In this document: in pieces, positions 8,509 through 16,603 of the stretch | Numbering within the stretch: position 1 is the first letter of the stretch | Layout of the letters: each line of letters starts with the position of its first letter | Assembly (NCBI GenBank): GCA_900539375.1 | Contig: UQBY01000013.1 | Location: 22,508 to 86,507 of the forward strand | Direction of reading: 5' to 3' | Length of the DNA stretch: 64,000 nucleotides | Source of the DNA: an uncultured Clostridium sp. | GTDB taxonomy: Bacteria > Bacillota > Clostridia > Clostridiales > Clostridiaceae | Notes under the pieces: generated by a model | Told to the model about the DNA's origin: nothing | Seen by the model: only the letters and a program-made list of their open reading frames with translations | Databases searched by the model: none | Position numbers and translations under genes: made by a program

Positions 8509-11500
8509 ATGAGAAAAATGAAAACTATGGACGGTAATACTGCAGCAGCTCATATTTCATATGCCTTCACAGAAGTTGCAGCTATTTACCCAATAACTCC
8601 ATCATCTCCTATGGCAGAGCATGTTGATGAATGGGTAGCACAAGGAAGAAAGAACTTATTTGGACAACCTGTTAAAGTAATGGAAATGCAATCAGAAGCA
8701 GGTGCAGCTGGTGCAGTTCATGGATCACTTCAAGCAGGTGCATTAACTACAACTTATACAGCTTCACAAGGGTTATTATTAATGATACCTAATATGTATA
8801 AGATTTCTGGTGAAATGCTTCCAGGAGTATTCCATGTATCAGCTAGAGCATTAGCTACTTCAGCTCTTAACATATTTGGAGACCACCAAGACGTTATGGC
8901 AGCTAGACAAACTGGTTTTGCAATGCTTGCAGAAGGATCAGTTCAAGAAGTTATGGATTTATCAGCAGTAGCTCACTTAGCAGCTATAAAGGGAAGAATT
9001 CCATTCTTAAACTTCTTTGATGGATTCAGAACATCTCACGAAATTCAAAAGATTGAAGTTCTTGAATATGATGAATTAGGAAAATTAGTTGACTGGGATG
9101 CAGTTAAAGCTTTCAAGAACAGAGCATTAAACCCAAATCATCCAGTAACAAGAGGTACTGCTCAAAATGCTGATATTTACTTCCAAGAAAGAGAAGTTGT
9201 TAATAAGTATTATGAAGCTATTCCAGATATTGTTGAAGGATACATGGCAGAAATAACAAAACTTACAGGAAGAGAATATCACTGCTTCGACTACTATGGA
9301 GCACCAGATGCTGATAGAGTTATCGTTGCTATGGGTTCTGCTACAGATGTTTGTGAAGAAACAGTAGATTACTTAAATGCTAATGGACAAAAAGTTGGTG
9401 TTGTTAAAGTAAGACTATACAGACCATTCTCAGTAGAAAAGTTAATTGCAGCAATTCCTTCAACAGTTAAATCAATTGCTGTATTAGATAGAACTAAGGA
9501 ACCAGGTTCTGCTGGAGAACCATTATACTTAGATGTTAAGAATGCATTCTATGGTAAAGAAAATGCTCCAGTTATCGTTGGTGGTAGATACGGATTAGGT
9601 TCTAAAGACCCATACCCAGCTCATATTGCTGCAGTTTATGCAAACTTAGCAAAGGCTGAACCAATTGATGGATTCACAATAGGAATCAAAGATGATGTTA
9701 CAAACAAGTCATTAGAAGTAACAGAAGATATAGATGCTACACCAGAAGGAACAACAGCTTGTAAGTTCTGGGGATTAGGATCAGATGGTACTGTTGGTGC
9801 TAACAAGAGTGCTATAAAGATTATAGGAGACCATACAGACATGTATGCTCAAGGATACTTCTTCTATGATTCTAAGAAATCAGGAGGAATTACAGTATCT
9901 CACTTAAGATTTGGTAAGAAGGCTATTAAGTCTCCATACTTAATAAACAAGGCAGACTTCGTATCTTGTTCTAACCAATCATATGTTCATAAGTACAATG
10001 TACTTGATGGATTAAAGCCAGGAAGCACTTTCTTATTAAATACAATCTGGAACATGGACGATTTAGAAAAGAACCTACCAGCTTCTTATAAGAGATTCAT
10101 GGCAAACAACAACATTCAATTCTATACATTAAATGCTGTTGCTATAGCTCAAGAAATTGGTCTTGGTGGAAGAATAAACATGATAATGCAATCTGCATTC
10201 TTCAAGTTAGCTAACATAATTCCAGTTGAAGATGCAATAACTTACTTAAAGCAAGCAGTTGTAACTTCTTATGGTAAGAAAGGACAAAAAGTTGTTGACA
10301 TGAACAACGCTGCTATAGATAAGGGTGTTGAATCTTTAGTTAAGATTGAAATTCCAGCATCTTGGAAGGACGCTGTTGATGAAGAAGTTGCTCCAATAAA
10401 GAACGCTTCAGATTTCGTTAAGGATATAGTTATTCCAATGAACAGACAAGAAGGAGATTCTCTTCCAGTATCTACATTCATAGGAATGGAAGATGGTACT
10501 TTCGAAGCTGGTACTGCAGCATTTGAAAAGAGAGGAATTGCTGTAAATGTTCCAGAATGGTTATCAGATAAATGTATCCAATGTAACCAATGTTCATTTG
10601 TATGTCCACATGCTGTAATAAGACCATTCTTATTAAATGAAGCAGAAAAGAATGCTGCTCCAGCATCTGTAAAAGTAGTTGATGCTAAGGCATTAAAGAC
10701 AGAAGAACCAGTATTCTTCTCAATGGGAATCAGTGCTGTAGACTGTTCTGGATGTGGAAACTGTGCTCAAGTTTGTCCAGTTAACGCTTTAGAAATGAAG
10801 CCAGCAGCAACTCAAGAAGCTCAAGATGAAGCTTGGGATTACTTAAGAAATGATGTTGAAGATAAGAAGAACCCAATGAGCAAGACTACAGTAAAGGGAA
10901 GCCAATTTGAACAACCATTACTTGAATTCTCAGGTGCTTGTGCAGGTTGTGGAGAAACTCCTTATGCTAAGTTAATAACTCAATTATTTGGTGACAGAAT
11001 GATGATAGCTAATGCTACAGGATGTTCATCAATTTGGGGTGGATCAGCTCCTTCAACTCCATACACTAAGAACAAGAAGGGTCAAGGACCAGCTTGGGCT
11101 AACTCATTATTTGAAGATAATGCAGAATTTGGTTTAGGTATGTTCTTAGGAGTTAAGGCTCAAAGAGAAACTTTAGCTGAAGACTTAAAGGCAGTTTTAG
11201 GAAACTTAGAAGGAGAAGCTAAGGAAGCTGCTGAAGATTGGATAGCTAACCTTTATAATGGAGAAGGAACAAGAGATAGAGCTGAAAGATTAGAAAATGC
11301 ATTAAAGGCAGTTAACTGTGACTGTGTTGCATCAATATTAGAAAGAAAAGACTTATTTGTTAAGCCATCTCAATGGATCTTCGGAGGAGACGGATGGGCT
11401 TACGATATCGGATACGGTGGAGTTGACCACGTATTAGCATCTGGAGAAGATGTAAATATATTCGTATTTGATACAGAAGTTTACTCAAATACAGGAGGAC

Positions 11501-12012
11501 AATCTTCAAAGGCTACACCAGCTGCTGCAATAGCTAAGTTCGCTGCAAGCGGTAAGAGAACTAAGAAGAAAGACCTTGGAATGATGGCTATGAGCTATGG
11601 TTATGTATATGTTGCTCAAGTAAATATGGGTGCAGATAAGAATCAAGTTCTTAAGGCAATAGCAGAAGCTGAAAGCTATCAAGGACCATCATTAATCATA
11701 GGATACGCTCCATGTATAAACCATGGTATCAGAATTGGTATGGGTAACAGCCAATTAGAAGCTAAGAGAGCTTCAGAATGTGGATATTGGGCAATGTACA
11801 GATACAACCCAACATTAGTTGGAACTGAAAAGAATCCATTTGTATTAGATTCTAAGGAGCCAACAGCAGACTTTAAGGAATTCTTAATGGGTGAAGTTAG
11901 ATACGCTTCATTAGCTAAAGCATTCCCAGAAGCAGCTGATGCATTATTTGAAAAGACTCACAAAGATGCTATGGATAGACTTGCTGGTTACAAGAAATTA
12001 GCTGGAAAGTAA
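8509..12012 (+). CDS. nifJ: Pyruvate:ferredoxin (flavodoxin) oxidoreductase
   Basis: Single-chain enzyme that decarboxylates pyruvate to acetyl-CoA and CO2 and reduces ferredoxin; central to clostridial fermentation and hydrogen production. The 1167 residues match the homodimeric family. Order: N-terminal pyruvate-binding domain with YPITPSSPMAEH near residue 26, transketolase-like and linker domains, two ferredoxin-type 4Fe-4S motifs (CIQCNQCSFVCPH from C689; CSGCGNCAQVCP from C746), then the thiamine-diphosphate domain with CAGCGETPYAKL, GDGWAYDIGYGG and the proximal-cluster cysteines. Codon choice is richer in AAC, TTC, TAC and GCT than the neighbours, as expected of a very highly expressed protein. 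Preceded by GAGAGGAG, a Rex operator and a promoter; a strong terminator follows. Confidence 0.97.
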   Translation: MRKMKTMDGNTAAAHISYAFTEVAAIYPITPSSPMAEHVDEWVAQGRKNLFGQPVKVMEMQSEAGAAGAVHGSLQAGALTTTYTASQGLLLMIPNMYKISGEMLPGVFHVSARALATSALNIFGDHQDVMAARQTGFAMLAEGSVQEVMDLSAVAHLAAIKGRIPFLNFFDGFRTSHEIQKIEVLEYDELGKLVDWDAVKAFKNRALNPNHPVTRGTAQNADIYFQEREVVNKYYEAIPDIVEGYMAEITKLTGREYHCFDYYGAPDADRVIVAMGSATDVCEETVDYLNANGQKVGVVKVRLYRPFSVEKLIAAIPSTVKSIAVLDRTKEPGSAGEPLYLDVKNAFYGKENAPVIVGGRYGLGSKDPYPAHIAAVYANLAKAEPIDGFTIGIKDDVTNKSLEVTEDIDATPEGTTACKFWGLGSDGTVGANKSAIKIIGDHTDMYAQGYFFYDSKKSGGITVSHLRFGKKAIKSPYLINKADFVSCSNQSYVHKYNVLDGLKPGSTFLLNTIWNMDDLEKNLPASYKRFMANNNIQFYTLNAVAIAQEIGLGGRINMIMQSAFFKLANIIPVEDAITYLKQAVVTSYGKKGQKVVDMNNAAIDKGVESLVKIEIPASWKDAVDEEVAPIKNASDFVKDIVIPMNRQEGDSLPVSTFIGMEDGTFEAGTAAFEKRGIAVNVPEWLSDKCIQCNQCSFVCPHAVIRPFLLNEAEKNAAPASVKVVDAKALKTEEPVFFSMGISAVDCSGCGNCAQVCPVNALEMKPAATQEAQDEAWDYLRNDVEDKKNPMSKTTVKGSQFEQPLLEFSGACAGCGETPYAKLITQLFGDRMMIANATGCSSIWGGSAPSTPYTKNKKGQGPAWANSLFEDNAEFGLGMFLGVKAQRETLAEDLKAVLGNLEGEAKEAAEDWIANLYNGEGTRDRAERLENALKAVNCDCVASILERKDLFVKPSQWIFGGDGWAYDIGYGGVDHVLASGEDVNIFVFDTEVYSNTGGQSSKATPAAAIAKFAASGKRTKKKDLGMMAMSYGYVYVAQVNMGADKNQVLKAIAEAESYQGPSLIIGYAPCINHGIRIGMGNSQLEAKRASECGYWAMYRYNPTLVGTEKNPFVLDSKEPTADFKEFLMGEVRYASLAKAFPEAADALFEKTHKDAMDRLAGYKKLAGK

Positions 12013-12028
12013 TATTTAAAATATAAAG

Positions 12029-12058
12029 CAGAGAGAAAGTTTTCTCTCTGTTTTTTTT
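12029..12058 (+). terminator. Strong intrinsic terminator after nifJ
   Basis: A perfect 10-bp stem CAGAGAGAAA (12029-12038) / TTTCTCTCTG (12041-12050) with a 2-nt gap is followed by eight T. Confidence 0.92.
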
Positions 12059-12063
12059 ATAGA

Positions 12064-12107
12064 AAATTATATATTTTGAAAACTTTAGATAACTTGTTAA
12101 GTTAATA
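12064..12107. repeat. 44-bp intergenic element, copy A
   Basis: This segment matches 25137-25180 with only three mismatches over 44 bp. It contains the inverted repeat TAACTTGTTAAGTTA (12090-12104). Both copies lie just after an intrinsic terminator and end about 125 bp before the next start codon, so a shared regulatory role is plausible. No function is known to me. Confidence 0.6.
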
Positions 12108-12229
12108 TATATTCACTATGCTTTTTTTAGAAAATAATTTGCAAATAAATAAAAAAAATCTTTTATTTTATTTAGATAAAGGGTAAAATTAAATAGAATT
12201 AATATTTTAAATTTAAGGAGGCGCAAAAT

Positions 12230-12514
12230 ATGAGCAATAAGAACGAAGAAAATTTTGGATATGATGTTGAAGATTTTGAAACTTTAGTTATAGATTTAGA
12301 AGGAGAAGATGGAAATACAATTTCTTGTCCTTTAATTGATCAATTTGAATATGAAGAAAAAGTATATGTTTTAGCCCAAAATCCTGAAGATGACTCTGTT
12401 TATATGTTTAGAGTTGAAGGTGAAGGGGAAGATGAAGAGTTAGTAGTTCCTGAGGAAGAAGAATTTGACAGAGTAGCTGCTTACTATAATGAAGTACTAG
12501 TAGATTCAGAATAA
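12230..12514 (+). CDS. DUF1292 family small acidic protein
   Basis: A 94-residue, strongly acidic protein of the DUF1292 family (YrzB-like), common in Firmicutes and of unknown biochemical role. The pattern is typical: an N-terminal acidic tail, then a compact beta-rich core (TISCPLIDQFEYEEKVYVLA) and an acidic C-terminus. In many relatives it sits next to ruvX and ireB; here it stands alone between nifJ and a PHP gene. The start has a consensus AAGGAGG site ten bases upstream and a terminator follows, so it is a single-gene unit. Confidence 0.8.
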   Translation: MSNKNEENFGYDVEDFETLVIDLEGEDGNTISCPLIDQFEYEEKVYVLAQNPEDDSVYMFRVEGEGEDEELVVPEEEEFDRVAAYYNEVLVDSE

Positions 12515-12527
12515 TACTATATGAATA

Positions 12528-12549
12528 GAGTGGCTTTTGCCACTCTTTT
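12528..12549 (+). terminator. Intrinsic terminator after the DUF1292 gene
   Basis: GAGTGGC (12528-12534), loop TTTT, GCCACTC (12539-12545), then TTTT. Confidence 0.85.
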
Positions 12550-12625
12550 CTGGGTTATAAATATAGTTTACATTAAAGATAATAAATGCTATATTTTATT
12601 TATATGGGAAGGAAGGTGGCAAAGT

Positions 12626-13450
12626 GTGAAGTATGCAGATTTACATATTCATTCTTCCTACTCTGATGGAATTTTAACCCCAGAACAAATAGTTAGCTTA
12701 GCCAAAAAGCAAGGCATAAAGTACATATCTATAACAGACCATGATACAATAAGTTCACAGTATATAACTAAAATTAAGGATGAGGATATACATATAATAC
12801 CTGGAATTGAGTTTAGTACTGAATATAATGATATAGAATTACATATTTTAGGGTACTTTATGGATATTGATAATGAAAATCTTAAATTTACAATAGATAA
12901 GGTGATGAAGTCAAGGGTAGAAAGAGCAAGAAAAATAATAGATAAATTAAATTCCATAAATATTAACATAACTATGGATGATGTTTTAAAACATGGAAAT
13001 CATTCTGTTGGAAGAGGCAACATAGCAAGGGCAATAGTAGATAAAGGGTATGCTAAAAACTATAAGGAAGCTTTTGATGAATATTTAATGCAAGGAAGAG
13101 TTGCATATATTAAAGGGGAAAAATTAAGCTTTAAAGAAGTGCTAAATATAATAAATGATAGTGGAGGATTAGCAGTACTTGCTCATCCTGGGAAAATATA
13201 TCGAAGCATAGAAGTTGAAAGCATCATAAAAATGCTTAAATGCCATGGTATGAAGGGAATAGAAGTTTATCATCCAAGTCATAGTAAAGAACAAATAAAT
13301 ACATTTTATAATTTAAGCAAAAAATATAAGTTATTAATTAGTGGAGGCAGTGATTTCCATAATTCAAAAAAGAATGGAAAAACTATAGGGTCTCAAGGAA
13401 TTAATGAGTTATTATTAGAAAAAATAATAAATTTTAAAGAAAAGTTATAA
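12626..13450 (+). CDS. PHP domain phosphoesterase (TrpH/YciV-like)
   Basis: Predicted metal-dependent phosphoesterase of the PHP family, 274 residues. GTG 12626 is the start: GGAAGGTGG lies 6-14 bp upstream and translation gives MKYADLHIHSSYSDG, the canonical N-terminal metal-binding motif (H7, H9, D14). Upstream in-frame codons cross the preceding terminator and are not used. Other motifs: ITDHDT, GIEFST, AHPGK and GGSDFH. Family members such as E. coli YciV/RNase AM hydrolyse 3',5'-nucleotide bisphosphates or trim RNA 5' ends; which activity applies here is not visible. The aminotransferase gene follows 17 bp downstream, probably in the same transcript. Confidence 0.87.
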   Translation: MKYADLHIHSSYSDGILTPEQIVSLAKKQGIKYISITDHDTISSQYITKIKDEDIHIIPGIEFSTEYNDIELHILGYFMDIDNENLKFTIDKVMKSRVERARKIIDKLNSININITMDDVLKHGNHSVGRGNIARAIVDKGYAKNYKEAFDEYLMQGRVAYIKGEKLSFKEVLNIINDSGGLAVLAHPGKIYRSIEVESIIKMLKCHGMKGIEVYHPSHSKEQINTFYNLSKKYKLLISGGSDFHNSKKNGKTIGSQGINELLLEKIINFKEKL

Positions 13451-13467
13451 TTTGGGAGGAGAAGATA

Positions 13468-14661
13468 ATGGAATACTCAAGAAAGGCAAAAAACATTAAT
13501 CCATCAATTACTTTAGCCATTACAGCAAAGGCAAAGGCATTAAAGGCAGAAGGAGTGGATGTTGTTAGTTTTGGTGCAGGGGAGCCAGATTTTAATACAC
13601 CAAAAAACATTATTGATGCAGCAATACGTGCAATGGAAGAAGGAAAAACAAAATACACTCCAACAGCAGGTATAATAGAACTAAGAGAAGCTATTTGTAA
13701 TAAGTTAGAAAAGGATAATAATTTAAAATATAATCCAAATCAAATAATAGTTTCAACTGGTGCTAAGCAATGTTTAGCAGATGTTTTTATGGCTATATTA
13801 AATCCAGGAGATGAGGTAATAGTACCTACTCCATATTGGGTAAGTTATCCAGAATTAATAAAGTTAGCTGATGGAACTCCAGTATTTGTAGAAGCAAATG
13901 AAAAGGCTGGCTATAAATATACTATAGAAGATTTAGAAAAGGTAGTTACAGATAAAACTAAAGCTTTAGTTTTAAACAGTCCTAATAATCCAACAGGAAC
14001 AATATATCAAAAAGAAGAACTAGAAGTTATAGCTGAATTTGCAAAAAAGCATGATATATTAATAATTTCAGATGAAATGTACGAAAAGTTAATATATGAT
14101 GGAGAAAAGCATATAAGTATAGCATCATTATCTCAAGATGCTTATGAAAGAACAGTTGTTATAAATGGTGTTTCTAAAGCATATGCAATGACAGGTTGGA
14201 GAATAGGATATGCAGCTGCAAAAGAAGAAATTATAAAACTTATGGTAAGTGTTCAAAGCCATGTAACTTCAAATCCTAATTCAATAGCTCAATATGCTTC
14301 AGTAGAAGCTTTAAATGGTCCAACAGATGAATTAGTAAAGATGATAGCAGAATTTGATAATAGAAGAAAATTTATGGTTAAGAGAATAGGAGAAATGGAA
14401 GGCCTTGATATAATATATCCAAAGGGAGCATTCTACTTAATGATAAATGTAAGTTCTGTTTATGGAAAAGCCATAAATGGAAAAACTATTAATAGCTCAT
14501 TAGACTTTTCAGCAGAACTTCTAGAAGAAGAAAAAGTAGCAGTAATACCAGGAGCTGCATTTGGACTAGACAAGTTTATAAGACTTTCCTACGCAACATC
14601 ACAAAAAGACATCGAAGAAGGACTAAACAGAATAGAAAACTTTATAAAGAAATTAAAATAA
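13468..14661 (+). CDS. Class I/II aminotransferase, aspartate aminotransferase type
   Basis: PLP-dependent aminotransferase, 397 residues, AspB-like subgroup of fold type I. PLP-binding features: SPNNPTG, the D/Y pair in SDEMYE, the Schiff-base lysine K237 in NGVSKAYAMTGWRIG, and the substrate-carboxylate arginine in FIRLSYATS near the C-terminus. The most likely reaction is aspartate + 2-oxoglutarate to oxaloacetate + glutamate, although some members act on aromatic substrates or prephenate. AGGAGG precedes the ATG; it probably shares a transcript with the PHP gene, and a long hairpin terminator follows. Confidence 0.9.
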   Translation: MEYSRKAKNINPSITLAITAKAKALKAEGVDVVSFGAGEPDFNTPKNIIDAAIRAMEEGKTKYTPTAGIIELREAICNKLEKDNNLKYNPNQIIVSTGAKQCLADVFMAILNPGDEVIVPTPYWVSYPELIKLADGTPVFVEANEKAGYKYTIEDLEKVVTDKTKALVLNSPNNPTGTIYQKEELEVIAEFAKKHDILIISDEMYEKLIYDGEKHISIASLSQDAYERTVVINGVSKAYAMTGWRIGYAAAKEEIIKLMVSVQSHVTSNPNSIAQYASVEALNGPTDELVKMIAEFDNRRKFMVKRIGEMEGLDIIYPKGAFYLMINVSSVYGKAINGKTINSSLDFSAELLEEEKVAVIPGAAFGLDKFIRLSYATSQKDIEEGLNRIENFIKKLK

Positions 14662-14677
14662 TAAGTTTTTAATATAG

Positions 14678-14723
14678 GTATGTTATAAAAAGTTAAACCA
14701 ACTTTTTATAACATACTTTTTTT
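14678..14723 (+). terminator. Intrinsic terminator after the aminotransferase gene
   Basis: A perfect 17-bp stem (14678-14694 with 14700-14716, 5-nt loop AAACC) is followed by seven T. Confidence 0.93.
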
Positions 14724-14766
14724 CATATGTATTATTATATATTTTATAATATTAATTTTGCTTATT

Positions 14767-14853
14767 AAAATATTAGGTTTCTTATTTTATGAGGGTGTGA
14801 CTTGGAGCCTGTCGACGGAACAACCGAATAACACAAGAAACCTAATATTTTTT
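14767..14853 (+). ncRNA. Candidate structured RNA, copy 1
   Basis: A perfect 17-bp outer stem (14767-14783 with 14835-14851) encloses about 50 nt. The enclosed part contains TTATTTTATGA (14782-14792) at its 5' side and GAATAACA (14826-14833) at its 3' side, with a small CGG-AACAA-CCG hairpin between. The same two sequences occupy the same places in the element at 16501-16593, although the outer stems differ. The plus strand ends in a T-run. It lies after the aminotransferase terminator and before the HAD phosphatase gene. No family is assigned. Confidence 0.55.
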
Positions 14854-14922
14854 AATCTGCCTTTTTTATTTTTTTATATATGTGTATAATAAACTTATAA
14901 TCTATTTGTTTGGAGGAATATA

Positions 14923-15561
14923 ATGAAAAAATTAGCCATATTTGATATTGACTTTACTATAACTAAAAAAGAAACATTTATACAATTATTTATTTATTCA
15001 ATTAAAAAGGATATAAAAAATATTAAGTATATTCCTAGAGCTATTTATAGTGGAGTAATGTATGGATTAGGATTTTTTGATGAAAAAGCTGTTAAGGAAT
15101 GTTTTATAAAATTTTTAGTTAATAAGGATGAAAGTACACTTAAAAGATTTGTAAGGGGTTTTTATAAGGATGTTTTAAGTAAAATTCTTTATACAGATTC
15201 AATAAATATGATAAAAAAGCTTAAAAAAGAAGGGTGTGATGTTTATCTTATATCAGCCTCAGGGGAGTTTTACCTTAAGGAACTTTATAAAATAAAAGAA
15301 ATTGATATGATAATAGGAACAAGATTTGAGTTTAAAGATGGAATATTTACAGGAAAAATGATAGGAAAAAACTGCAAGGGAGAAGAAAAGGTTCATAGAC
15401 TTAAAGAAGTTTTACATAAAAAGAAGATAGAAGTAGATTTTAAGAATTCTTATATGTTTTCTGATTCATTATCAGACAAGCCACTTTTAGATTTAGTAGG
15501 AAATCCTTATTTAATTAATTATAAGAAAAAAACTAATATGAAAGTATTAAAGTGGACATAA
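14923..15561 (+). CDS. HAD-superfamily phosphatase, subfamily IB (SerB-like)
   Basis: A 212-residue haloacid-dehalogenase phosphatase. Visible motifs: I, FDIDFTIT with nucleophile D8 and acid D10; II, YLISASGEFYL with the conserved Ser; III/IV, FSDSLSDKPLLDLVG with the metal-binding aspartates. A helical cap lies between motifs I and II. Relatives include phosphoserine phosphatase and the HAD-IB group that acts on small phosphomonoesters or lysophosphatidic acid; the substrate is not determinable. GGAGG lies upstream of the ATG. The class IV aminotransferase gene follows after 64 bp and may be co-transcribed. Confidence 0.85.
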   Translation: MKKLAIFDIDFTITKKETFIQLFIYSIKKDIKNIKYIPRAIYSGVMYGLGFFDEKAVKECFIKFLVNKDESTLKRFVRGFYKDVLSKILYTDSINMIKKLKKEGCDVYLISASGEFYLKELYKIKEIDMIIGTRFEFKDGIFTGKMIGKNCKGEEKVHRLKEVLHKKKIEVDFKNSYMFSDSLSDKPLLDLVGNPYLINYKKKTNMKVLKWT

Positions 15562-15625
15562 GCTGTAATTAATAGGTACAAAAGTGGTATAATAAGGGTA
15601 GGCAAAATGAAAGGAAGTAATATTA

Positions 15626-16423
15626 ATGGATGCTGTTAAAAATTTTTATATATCAAATGGAGAGATAAAGAAGACTAAAGAATGGACTGATGAACCTAAT
15701 GGAAAGGTTATATATGAGGTTATAAGAATAATAAATGGAAAACCTTTATTTTATGAAGAACATTATGAAAGAATGAAAAATTCCTTTAAATTAAGTAATG
15801 TAGAATTTAAAATAACTGAAGAAGAGTTAAAAGAAGATATTGATAAATTAGTTAAAGCTAATGATTTAGAAATAGGAAATATAAAACTTACTTATAACAC
15901 TACATCTAAAGAACTTAGAGGATTTTTTATAAAACATTCTTACCCAACAGAGGAAATGTATAAAGATGGAGTAAGCACAATTATCTATTTTGGAGAAAGA
16001 GAAAATCCTAATGCAAAGGTAATTAATCAAAGTTTTAGAGATGCTGTAAATAATGAAATAAAGAAAAAAGATGCCTATGAAGCTATATTAATTGATAGAA
16101 ATGGTTTTATAACAGAGGGAAGTCGTTCTAATATATTTATGATAAGAGATAGAAAGCTTTATACTTCAAAGGTTGAAGCAGTACTTCCAGGAGTTACAAG
16201 AACAGAAATAATAAAGATGGCTAAAAATAATGGAATTGAAGTTATTGAAGGAAATGTAAATTATAAAAACATAAAAATGTTTGAAGGATTATTTATATCA
16301 GGAACATCACCTAAAATACTTCCAATAAATAAAGTTGATGATATTGAATTTGATGTAAACAATGAATTTTTAAGAGAACTTATGAAAAAATTTGATGAAG
16401 TAATTGAAAACTATTCAAAGTAA
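15626..16423 (+). CDS. Class IV aminotransferase family protein (ADC lyase / branched-chain type)
   Basis: PLP fold-type IV enzyme, 265 residues. The family includes aminodeoxychorismate lyase (folate), branched-chain aminotransferase and D-amino-acid transaminase. Seen: VIRIINGKPLFYEEHYERM at the N-terminus, the PLP lysine K131 in NAKVINQSFRDA, the family signature LIDRNGFITEGSRSNIF and the C-terminal FISGTSPKILPI. The modest length and lack of clear branched-chain signatures leave ADC lyase as a reasonable guess, but no pab genes are near. GAAAGGAAG precedes the ATG. Confidence 0.8.
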   Translation: MDAVKNFYISNGEIKKTKEWTDEPNGKVIYEVIRIINGKPLFYEEHYERMKNSFKLSNVEFKITEEELKEDIDKLVKANDLEIGNIKLTYNTTSKELRGFFIKHSYPTEEMYKDGVSTIIYFGERENPNAKVINQSFRDAVNNEIKKKDAYEAILIDRNGFITEGSRSNIFMIRDRKLYTSKVEAVLPGVTRTEIIKMAKNNGIEVIEGNVNYKNIKMFEGLFISGTSPKILPINKVDDIEFDVNNEFLRELMKKFDEVIENYSK

Positions 16424-16447
16424 ATATTATTTTGTCCTAACTAAAGG

Positions 16448-16484
16448 AAAGGAGTTGTGCATTAGAAATACAACTCCTTTTTAT
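16448..16484 (+). terminator. Intrinsic terminator after the class IV aminotransferase gene
   Basis: An 11-bp stem AAAGGAGTTGT (16448-16458) / ACAACTCCTTT (16470-16480) is followed by further T. Confidence 0.87.
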
Positions 16485-16500
16485 TGTATAAATTTTTGTC

Positions 16501-16593
16501 ATCTTAAGTTCATTATTTTATGAAGTAGTGATGCAAGAAGAGAGAGCATCTCTAGAAGTTGAAAACAGTTGAATAACATAATGAACCTAAGAT
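16501..16593 (+). ncRNA. Candidate structured RNA, copy 2
   Basis: A 16-bp outer stem (16501-16516 with 16578-16593, one A-C mismatch) encloses about 60 nt. TTATTTTATGA (16513-16523) and GAATAACA (16571-16578) occupy the same positions as in copy 1 at 14767. Inside, GATGC/GCATC can form a hairpin. It lies between a + strand terminator and the converging pyrophosphatase gene, so it could also be part of that gene's 3' UTR on the other strand. The plus orientation is preferred because both copies then follow a + strand terminator and end in T-rich sequence. Confidence 0.55.
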
Positions 16594-16603
16594 TTGTTTA
16601 AAA

